Assembly (NCBI GenBank): GCA_026416655.1
Contig: JAOAES010000250.1
Location: 1-24,586, forward strand
Source: Fimbriimonadales bacterium
GTDB lineage: Bacteria; Armatimonadota; Fimbriimonadia; Fimbriimonadales; GBS-DC
Reading direction: 5' to 3'
DNA: 24,586 nucleotides
The notes beneath the pieces were generated by a model. The model was not told where the DNA came from and ran no database searches. It saw only the letters and a program-made list of their open reading frames with translations. The position numbers and the translations under genes are program-made. Of this stretch, positions 7,731 to 12,857 are shown in pieces. Numbering within the stretch: the stretch's first letter is position 1; every line of letters starts with the position of its first letter.

Positions 7731-7760
7731 AAGCGTCTCTCTGCTATTCGAGAGACGCTT
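7731..7760. terminator. Bidirectional terminator-like hairpin between convergent genes
   Basis: AAGCGTCTCTC (7731-7741) and GAGAGACGCTT (7750-7760) are perfect 11-base inverted arms around an 8-base loop. It lies 30 bases after the thioredoxin/NHL stop and touches the TAA stop (7761-7759) of the opposite gene. A T-tract is missing on both sides (only TT at the stem foot), so it is not a textbook intrinsic terminator. Confidence 0.7.
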
Positions 7761-8178
7761 ACCGGTTCACCGCTTCTTCGTCATATCCTGAGCGGTCTTC
7801 TTTCAGTCGCCAAGAGCGCAGTTCGACGGGTTCGCCCTGCATAACGGAGATAATCGGGTACGAATAGTAGGGCAAGGCGTGTTCGCGGTCGTACTCCGAC
7901 GGAATTGCAGGATGGTCGGGGTGCGAGTGATAGAAGCCCAGCAGGAGCAATCCGAGTTCGCGGGCGCGCCGTTCCGCCATCAACACCTGTTGCGGACTGA
8001 GATAGAACCGCCGTTCGCGCTCTTCTGTGCGCTCGTTAGCGAGGCGGATGACCTGCTCGACAATCCGAGTGTTGCCTTCCTCACGCCCCAGCAGTGCGCC
8101 GCAGCACTCGTGGGGATACTCGGCGCGGGCATGGTCGCGCATAGCACGCTCGGCTTCGGGGATAAAGACCACTCTCAT
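7759..8178 (-). CDS. JAMM/MPN+ metallopeptidase, M67 family (Mec-like)
   Basis: The 139-residue protein is a single JAB/MPN domain zinc peptidase. The catalytic Glu24 lies in PHECCGALLG. The zinc motif HSHPDHPAIPSEYD (84-97) gives His84, His86 and Asp97 as ligands and Ser94. In Mycobacterium tuberculosis the relative Mec (Rv1334) releases cysteine from the sulfur-carrier protein CysO after CysM has built a CysO-cysteine adduct (established). Here the ATG overlaps the TGA stop of the cysteine synthase gene (ATGA), so the two are made together and the same role is likely. No CysO/ThiS-like gene is found nearby. Other M67 proteins remove ubiquitin-like tags, which cannot be excluded. Confidence 0.9.
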   Translation of the reverse strand: MRVVFIPEAERAMRDHARAEYPHECCGALLGREEGNTRIVEQVIRLANERTEERERRFYLSPQQVLMAERRARELGLLLLGFYHSHPDHPAIPSEYDREHALPYYSYPIISVMQGEPVELRSWRLKEDRSGYDEEAVNR

Positions 8179-9158
8179 AGCGTCTCGTCATCCCAGAACC
8201 GTTCAGAGAGATACTTGTCCGCGCTATCGCACAGAATGGTGACGATGACGGCGCGGGGTTCCTCGCCCGTTATATGCGCTTGCTGGACGATTTGCTCGGC
8301 GACGCGCAGCGAGCCGACGACCGCCGCGGCGGCGGAGACGCCCACCAGCAGCCCCTCCTCACGCGCCAGCTTTCGCGCCATGCGATAAGCGTCTTCGGTG
8401 CTAATCGCAAGATGCGTGTCGGCTAAGGTGCGGTCATAGATGCCGGGCACAATCGCCGTCTCCAGATGTTTCAGCCCTTCCAGTCCGTGAAACGGTGAGT
8501 CGGGCTGCAGGGCGATGAGCTGGATGTCGGGTTTATACTCACGCAAGCGTCGCCCCACGCCGACGAAAGTGCCGGTCGTGCCCAGCCCTGCCACAAAGTG
8601 TGTGATGCGCCCTTCTGTCTGCTGCCAGATTTCGACGCCGGTGGTCTCGTAATGCGCCTGCCAGTTCGCCGGATTGTTATACTGGTCGGCGTAGTAGTAG
8701 CGGTCGGGGTTCTCGGCGTAGAGGCGGCGTGCGGCGCGAATCGCGCCGTCGGAGCTTTCCAGCGGGTCGGTGAGGATGACCTCGGCACCGTAGGCTTTGA
8801 GAATGCGCTTGCGCTCTTCGCTCACGTTGGCGGGCATGCAGAGCGTGACGCCGAACCCCAGCGCCGCGCCAATCATCGCGAACGCAATCCCCGTGTTGCC
8901 CGAGGTGGCGTCCAACAGGCGTTTGTCCGCGTGCAGCTCGCCCCGTTCAATCGCCGTGCGCACAATATTCCAAGCGGGTCGGTCTTTCACGGAACCGCCC
9001 GGGTTGAACCATTCGGCTTTGCCATAAACCTCGACGCTTTCGGGCAAATGGCGTGCCACGCGCCGCAGGCGGATGAGCGGCGTGTAGCCAATCAGGTCAA
9101 CAATCTCCGTCGCCTGTTGCAACTCGTGCGGCAGGCGCATATAGCACGGATAGCTCAT
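8175..9158 (-). CDS. cysM: PLP-dependent cysteine synthase (CysM/CysK family)
   Basis: This 327-residue enzyme joins a sulfide or thiocarboxylate sulfur to an activated serine to make cysteine. The pyridoxal phosphate lysine is Lys58 in NPGGSVKDR. The substrate loop TSGNTG is at 85-90, and the phosphate-cup GLGTTGT at 191-197. In the stretch GLEGLKHLE, Lys230 lines up with the Arg220 that gives M. tuberculosis CysM its preference for O-phosphoserine (alignment by eye, spacing to the following VPxxYD is the same). Together with the JAMM peptidase overlap, this favours a CysO-type pathway over the O-acetylserine route (inference). Start 9158 is used; ATG 9140 is an alternative. AGGAGG is 14 bases from the ATG, too far for efficient use, and GGTATCCT ends eight bases from it. 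Confidence 0.93.
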   Translation of the reverse strand: MSYPCYMRLPHELQQATEIVDLIGYTPLIRLRRVARHLPESVEVYGKAEWFNPGGSVKDRPAWNIVRTAIERGELHADKRLLDATSGNTGIAFAMIGAALGFGVTLCMPANVSEERKRILKAYGAEVILTDPLESSDGAIRAARRLYAENPDRYYYADQYNNPANWQAHYETTGVEIWQQTEGRITHFVAGLGTTGTFVGVGRRLREYKPDIQLIALQPDSPFHGLEGLKHLETAIVPGIYDRTLADTHLAISTEDAYRMARKLAREEGLLVGVSAAAAVVGSLRVAEQIVQQAHITGEEPRAVIVTILCDSADKYLSERFWDDETL

Positions 9159-9166
9159 AGTGCGTT

Positions 9167-9174
9167 AGGATACC
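9167..9174 (-). promoter_or_regulatory. Proximal promoter -10-like octamer GGTATCCT before cysM
   Basis: The box ends eight bases before the cysM ATG, in the spacing seen for galT and other lead genes. Its GG overlaps an AGGAGG sequence, so part of the match could come from a displaced ribosome binding site. Confidence 0.35.
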
Positions 9175-9182
9175 TCCTGTCA

Positions 9183-9197
9183 TTTAGCGTGGCTAAA
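9183..9197. promoter_or_regulatory. Perfect palindrome TTTAGC-GTG-GCTAAA in the cysM/nuoM divergent region (probable operator)
   Basis: Two perfect 6-base arms flank GTG. The site touches the TATAAT of the cysM distal promoter and covers the expected transcription start. It also lies about 30 bases upstream of the nuoM -10 box. The position is typical of a repressor operator. I cannot name the regulator. Confidence 0.5.
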
Positions 9198-9204
9198 TTA
9201 TACC
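9197..9204 (-). promoter_or_regulatory. Distal promoter-like octamer GGTATAAT before cysM
   Basis: This is a consensus TATAAT preceded by GG on the minus strand, 38 bases from the cysM ATG. The palindrome at 9183-9197 follows directly. A transcript from here would carry the AGGAGG sequence. Confidence 0.6.
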
Positions 9205-9227
9205 CTATGCGCTGTCCCCTGCTTTCA

Positions 9228-9235
9228 GGTACAAT
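9228..9235 (+). promoter_or_regulatory. Promoter -10-like octamer GGTACAAT before nuoM
   Basis: GGTACAAT ends ten bases before the nuoM ATG and no Shine-Dalgarno sequence lies between. No TTGACA-like box is seen upstream. Confidence 0.55.
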
Positions 9236-9245
9236 TCTCCGCGTC

Positions 9246-10790
9246 ATGGACTGGACAACGCTGGCGCTGAGCTGGACGCTCTGGACGCCCTTGATTGGGG
9301 CGTTCCTGTTGATGTTCGTTCCAAAGGGGCAGGAGTTAGTCGCCCGTGCCGTCGCGCTGACAATTACCCTGATTACGCTGGGCATGGCGGGCGTGCTATT
9401 TCTGGGCTTCAACCCGAATGTCACGGGCTATCAGTATGTGGAGCAGTTCGCGTGGCTGCCCGACTACGGCGTGAGCTACTTTTTAGGTATCGACGGCGTC
9501 AGTCTGTGGCTGGTGGGGCTGACCGCGCTGTTGAGCGTGTTCGCGGTTGCGTTCTCGTTCGCCATTCAAGAGCGAATTCGCGAGTTTCTTATCTGGATGC
9601 TCGTGTTGGAGAGCGCGCTGCTGGGCGTGTTCATGGCGCTCGATGTGATTCTGTTTTATGTGTTTTTCGAGTTGACGCTCGTGCCATCTTATTTTCTGAT
9701 TAGTCTATGGGGCGGGCGCGACCGTGCGGCGGCGGCATTGAAGTTTTTTCTGTATACCTTCTTCGGCTCGCTGTTTATGCTGATTGCGTCCATCGTGCTG
9801 GCGTTTGAGTACCAGAAAGCCTTCAACACGCTCACTTTCGAGTTGCCACGCCTGCAGGCGTTTGTGTGGGAGCAGGGTTTGCCCGGCAATCTGGAAACAT
9901 GGCTCTTTTGGGGCTTCGCGCTGGCGTTTGCGGTGAAGCTCCCGCTGGTTCCGTTCCACACTTGGTGGCCCCAGTCGATGGGCGCCGCGCCAATGCCCCT
10001 GATTGTGGTGTTCCTCAAGACGGGCGCCTATGGGTTTATGCGCTACGCCATCCCGCTGTTCCCCGACGCGGCGGCGGCATTCGCCCCTGTGATGATAAGC
10101 CTCGCAGCGGTCGCAATCGTGTACGCTGCCACTGTCGCCGTGATGCAGAGCGACATCAAGCGTGTCGCGCTCTATGCCGTGGTGAGCCACGCGGGGTTTA
10201 TCATAATGGGGTTGTTCTCACTCACCCCGGAAGGGTTCGTCGGCGGCGCACTGCAGCAGATTAATCACGGGGTGACGATGGGCGCGCTGTTCCTTTTGTT
10301 GGGCATGTTGGAGGTTCGGACGCGCACCCTGCAGATCGATGCGCTTGGCGGGCTGAAGCAACAAATGCCGCTGTTCTCCGCGCTGTTTTTAATCGTCATG
10401 CTGGCGTCGGTCGCGTTGCCGGGCACGAACGGCTTCGTAGGCGAGTTCCTGTGTCTGCTGGGAGCATACAAGTCGGCGCATGCCGGCATGTATCCTGTCG
10501 GCTGGGTGGTGCTGGGCATAACGGGCACGATTCTGGCGGCGGTCTATATGCTGTGGATGTTCCAGCGTGTGTTCTACGGACCCACGCCTGCTCGCTGGCG
10601 TGAGGTGCCCGACCTGCGCCCGGCGGAACTGGCGCTGGTGTTGCCGCTCATCGTCCTGATTTTCTGGATTGGCGTCCGCCCGATTAGCCTCACGCAGACG
10701 ATGGAACGCGCTGCGCTGGAGTGGGTGAAGCCGCACGCCCAGATGCTGCGACCGGACATGGCGTCCGCCCAGAAAGCAGAGGAGCGATGA
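9246..10790 (+). CDS. nuoM: NADH-quinone oxidoreductase subunit M-like antiporter subunit, divergent and isolated
   Basis: The 514-residue protein is a polytopic membrane subunit of complex I type, with about 13-14 transmembrane helices. In complex I NuoM is one of the proton-pumping antiporter-like subunits. The key helix glutamate is present (Glu142 in FFELTLVPSYF, E. coli Glu144), as are Lys231 in AVKLPLVPFHTW (E. coli Lys234), His238 and Lys258 (E. coli Lys265). However, the conserved LPDAHxxAPTAGSVxLA stretch is replaced by WPQSMGAAPMPLIV, which loses the PDAH histidine and is four residues shorter. No other nuo gene is present, whereas nuoM normally sits between nuoL and nuoN. It could be a second NuoM copy or part of a related complex. 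The start at 9246 follows a promoter box; a long upstream extension of the frame overlaps cysM and is rejected. Confidence 0.88.
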   Translation: MDWTTLALSWTLWTPLIGAFLLMFVPKGQELVARAVALTITLITLGMAGVLFLGFNPNVTGYQYVEQFAWLPDYGVSYFLGIDGVSLWLVGLTALLSVFAVAFSFAIQERIREFLIWMLVLESALLGVFMALDVILFYVFFELTLVPSYFLISLWGGRDRAAAALKFFLYTFFGSLFMLIASIVLAFEYQKAFNTLTFELPRLQAFVWEQGLPGNLETWLFWGFALAFAVKLPLVPFHTWWPQSMGAAPMPLIVVFLKTGAYGFMRYAIPLFPDAAAAFAPVMISLAAVAIVYAATVAVMQSDIKRVALYAVVSHAGFIIMGLFSLTPEGFVGGALQQINHGVTMGALFLLLGMLEVRTRTLQIDALGGLKQQMPLFSALFLIVMLASVALPGTNGFVGEFLCLLGAYKSAHAGMYPVGWVVLGITGTILAAVYMLWMFQRVFYGPTPARWREVPDLRPAELALVLPLIVLIFWIGVRPISLTQTMERAALEWVKPHAQMLRPDMASAQKAEER

Positions 10791-10791
10791 C

Positions 10792-10810
10792 GGGTGGGAA
10801 TCTCTCACCC
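10792..10810 (+). terminator. Hairpin directly after nuoM
   Basis: GGGTGGGA and TCTCACCC pair over eight bases (one G-U) around the loop ATC, beginning two bases after the nuoM stop. Only TT follows, so the U-tract is poor. A second small hairpin follows at 10818-10837. Confidence 0.5.
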
Positions 10811-10817
10811 TTGCCTG

Positions 10818-10837
10818 AAGCCCTCTTAGATGGGCTT
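10818..10837 (+). terminator. Second small hairpin after nuoM
   Basis: AAGCCC (10818-10823) and GGGCTT (10832-10837) form a 6-base stem with an 8-base loop. With the preceding hairpin it separates nuoM from the pilin-like gene. Confidence 0.35.
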
Positions 10838-10861
10838 AGAATGCGATAAACAGGGACATAG

Positions 10862-10869
10862 GCTATAAT
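10862..10869 (+). promoter_or_regulatory. Promoter -10 box GCTATAAT before the pilin-like gene
   Basis: A consensus TATAAT ends 15 bases before the ATG at 10885. It is preceded by GC rather than GG. Unlike most lead genes, this one also has a ribosome binding site-like GTGGAG (10873-10878). Confidence 0.55.
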
Positions 10870-10884
10870 AGAGTGGAGATTACC

Positions 10885-11643
10885 ATGCGAATCCGCACAG
10901 GTTTCACCCTGATCGAGCTGCTGGTCGTCATCGCGATTATCGCGATTCTGGCGGCGTTTCTGTTTCCCGTGTTTGCTCAAGCGCGCGAACGCGCCCGTCA
11001 GACGGCGTGTCTCTCGAACGCGCGTCAGCTCGCGATGGCAGTTATGAGTTACGTGCAGGACCATGAGGAGGCGTTTATGCCCTCCACAAACTACGCTGTA
11101 CCAACGACTGCCCCTGAACGCATCTGGACACGTCTCATCCAGCCCTATGTGCGTGATACGGGGATTTTCACCTGTCCCAGCGCGCAGCGGACGGGCTTCC
11201 CCGCCGACTGGTCGCAGCGTGGAGTCGGCTCAATCGGCTACACGGCGGCAACAGCGTATGACCCGCAGCAACTGGAGGGTTTCGCGACGCCCGTCTACCT
11301 GGCGCAGATGGACGAGCCTGCCCGCACCCCGATGTTCGGCGATACCGCCAGCGGTCCCACCGCCGAAAAGTATCGCGGCTACGTGTTTGACCCTTACGTA
11401 GGCGAGCCGAACCCGCGCGACCCGCGGCTGGGCACGCCACTCGTGGCGGATCGCGACCTCGTACGCGAGTTGAACCACCTGCCGCCTGCACGCCTGAAGC
11501 CCCTCTACGCCCGCCACTTCGCCACAGGCGATAATCGCGGGCTGGCAACGCTCATCTTCGGCGATGGGCACGCGAAAAGCTACTCGGCAGCGTCTATCCT
11601 GGCGCAGGATCGCGGCGCGAACTTACTCTGGCGATTCCGATAG
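10885..11643 (+). CDS. Type IV pilin-like / pseudopilin protein with prepilin N-terminus and DUF1559-type body
   Basis: The product is 252 residues. The prepilin signature is complete: a short basic leader MRIRTG, cleavage between Gly6 and Phe7, and FTLIELLVVIAIIAIL with the conserved Glu11 (position 5 of the mature protein). The body contains ACLSNARQLAMAVMSYVQDHEE, a CPSAQ segment and the C-terminal FGDGHAKSY preceded by His-x-Gly. This is the H-X9-DG style widespread in Planctomycetes and Armatimonadota. Such proteins are exported and assembled, or act as minor pseudopilins, through a type II secretion or type IV pilus machine located elsewhere. ATG 10885 is preferred because it gives the correct leader length and has GGAG six bases upstream. 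Confidence 0.93.
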   Translation: MRIRTGFTLIELLVVIAIIAILAAFLFPVFAQARERARQTACLSNARQLAMAVMSYVQDHEEAFMPSTNYAVPTTAPERIWTRLIQPYVRDTGIFTCPSAQRTGFPADWSQRGVGSIGYTAATAYDPQQLEGFATPVYLAQMDEPARTPMFGDTASGPTAEKYRGYVFDPYVGEPNPRDPRLGTPLVADRDLVRELNHLPPARLKPLYARHFATGDNRGLATLIFGDGHAKSYSAASILAQDRGANLLWRFR

Positions 11644-11664
11644 TATCCCTCTCCAGCAGCAGGA

Positions 11665-11672
11665 GGTACAAT
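11665..11672 (+). promoter_or_regulatory. Promoter -10-like octamer GGTACAAT before the ASCH gene
   Basis: GGTACAAT ends 19 bases before the ATG at 11692 and 46 before the ATG at 11719. With the latter start the message would have a normal leader with a Shine-Dalgarno sequence. Confidence 0.5.
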
Positions 11673-11718
11673 ATCAACGGCGAATCTCACTATGGAACAA
11701 TCGAGAGGGATGATTTCT

Positions 11719-12069
11719 ATGTTCGCGTTGAACTTCTACACGGATTTGTACGAGGATATGCTGCGTTCTCTGCGCAAGACGGCAACGATTCGCTTGGGCG
11801 ATAAATCGCGCAAATATAGTGCAGGGCAGATTGTTTGGGTAACTGTCGGACCACGCTTTGGCAGGCGCAAACGACTGTTCACCGCGATTTTAGACCGGGT
11901 GGAGGTCAAGCCCATCGCGGATCTCAGCCCGCGCGATATCGAACGCGAGAATCCCGAATTTCGCACTGTGGAAGATGTGATTGCTCTGTTGGAGCGCATC
12001 TACGACCGCCCCGTGTCGTTAGATGACCTGGTCACGGTCATCTACTTCTCGCCCGTCGACGAAGGGTGA
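11719..12069 (+). CDS. ASCH-domain protein (putative RNA-binding, PUA-like)
   Basis: The 116-residue protein is essentially one ASCH domain. The N-terminal strand MFALNFY is followed by LRKTATIRLGDK (18-29), KYxxGQIVWVTVG (32-44) and a strand with FTAILDRVEVKPIADLSPRDIE. ASCH domains have a PUA-like barrel and are thought to bind RNA; some (YqfB) are amidohydrolases acting on acetylated cytidine. Which applies here is unknown. I chose ATG 11719 because AGAGGG (11704-11709) is well placed for it and homologous proteins begin near this point; ATG 11692 and 11710 are in frame. The 3' end overlaps the end of the opposite DUF2993-like gene by 28 bases. Confidence 0.75.
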   Translation: MFALNFYTDLYEDMLRSLRKTATIRLGDKSRKYSAGQIVWVTVGPRFGRRKRLFTAILDRVEVKPIADLSPRDIERENPEFRTVEDVIALLERIYDRPVSLDDLVTVIYFSPVDEG

Positions 12070-12857
12070 GGCTTGGGAATCCAGACTTTGCCGAGCGCGC
12101 GCAGCCTGCCCGGTTCGCTTTGCACGCTCTCGACCGCCAGCCCATCGTACAGCCCCAGGTCGCGGTCGATGTCGATGATCGGGTTCAGGAACTGGCGCAG
12201 CAGATTGGCGGATTCGGGAGGTAGGTTCGCGCCCTCGATTTGCACTTGCACTTCGGTGAGGTCTAAATAGCGTCCGTCGCGTGGGGCGAGCTTGCCGACG
12301 GCGCGGAACCGCACCTCGTTGGCAAGCAGCACTGCGACGCCCTGCACGGTGGTCTGCTCCGGAGTGATTCGAACAGAAACCTCGCGCACGGAGGGCGCAT
12401 ACTTGCGCGTGATATAAGCGGCGAGATCCGCTTCGTTCACCACAATTTCGCAGACACCGACGCCAGTCGCGCTCAGCCGAAAGACGCGCCGCGAAATCGC
12501 CAGCCCTTTATCGTAAGAGACATCGGGGATCACCGCGTCGGCGTGTTCGGCGCGCAGCCCGCGCAGGTTCGCGTTCTCCATCCGCAACACAAACTGCCGA
12601 ATCCGCCCCGATTTCGGGCGGTCTGGCTCTAATGTGAAAGGCAATCCGTCCAGCGTGAAGTTGCGCGCGCGCACGGTGAGCGTCCTGAGGCGTCCTTGCG
12701 TCAGCCCGTCCACACCGTCAGGCTCGATTTTCACCTGAAAGTCGCCGCCGCCGATGCGTTGTTTAATCTCGCGGGCGGCGGTTTTCTCGATCTCGCGCAA
12801 CGCCCCGCGCCCCAGCGTCAGTAGAATAGCGACCACCGCCAGCCATTCACGCCTCAA
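12042..12857 (-). CDS. DUF2993 (LmeA-like) exported or membrane-anchored protein
   Basis: The protein has 271 residues. Its N-terminal hydrophobic segment (about 5-15) is a signal or anchor. The body resembles DUF2993, which covers cyanobacterial proteins and mycobacterial LmeA, a phospholipid-binding protein of the cell envelope. Supporting features are the opening IEKTAAREIKQRI helix, the DGLTQGRLRTLTVRARNFT strand, VNEADLAAYI and the end region VQIEGANLPPE. Family assignment is by pattern, so moderate. The start is TTG 12857, overlapping the TGA of the TPR gene (TTGA), with GGAGGG six bases upstream; this shows translational coupling. The two products probably act together in the envelope (inference). 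Confidence 0.7.
   Translation of the reverse strand: MRREWLAVVAILLTLGRGALREIEKTAAREIKQRIGGGDFQVKIEPDGVDGLTQGRLRTLTVRARNFTLDGLPFTLEPDRPKSGRIRQFVLRMENANLRGLRAEHADAVIPDVSYDKGLAISRRVFRLSATGVGVCEIVVNEADLAAYITRKYAPSVREVSVRITPEQTTVQGVAVLLANEVRFRAVGKLAPRDGRYLDLTEVQVQIEGANLPPESANLLRQFLNPIIDIDRDLGLYDGLAVESVQSEPGRLRALGKVWIPKPHPSSTGEK

Noticed and set aside
8598..9245. Long N-terminal extension of the nuoM frame
   Set aside because: It runs antisense through cysM, and ATG 9246 gives a normal NuoM N-terminus directly after a promoter box.
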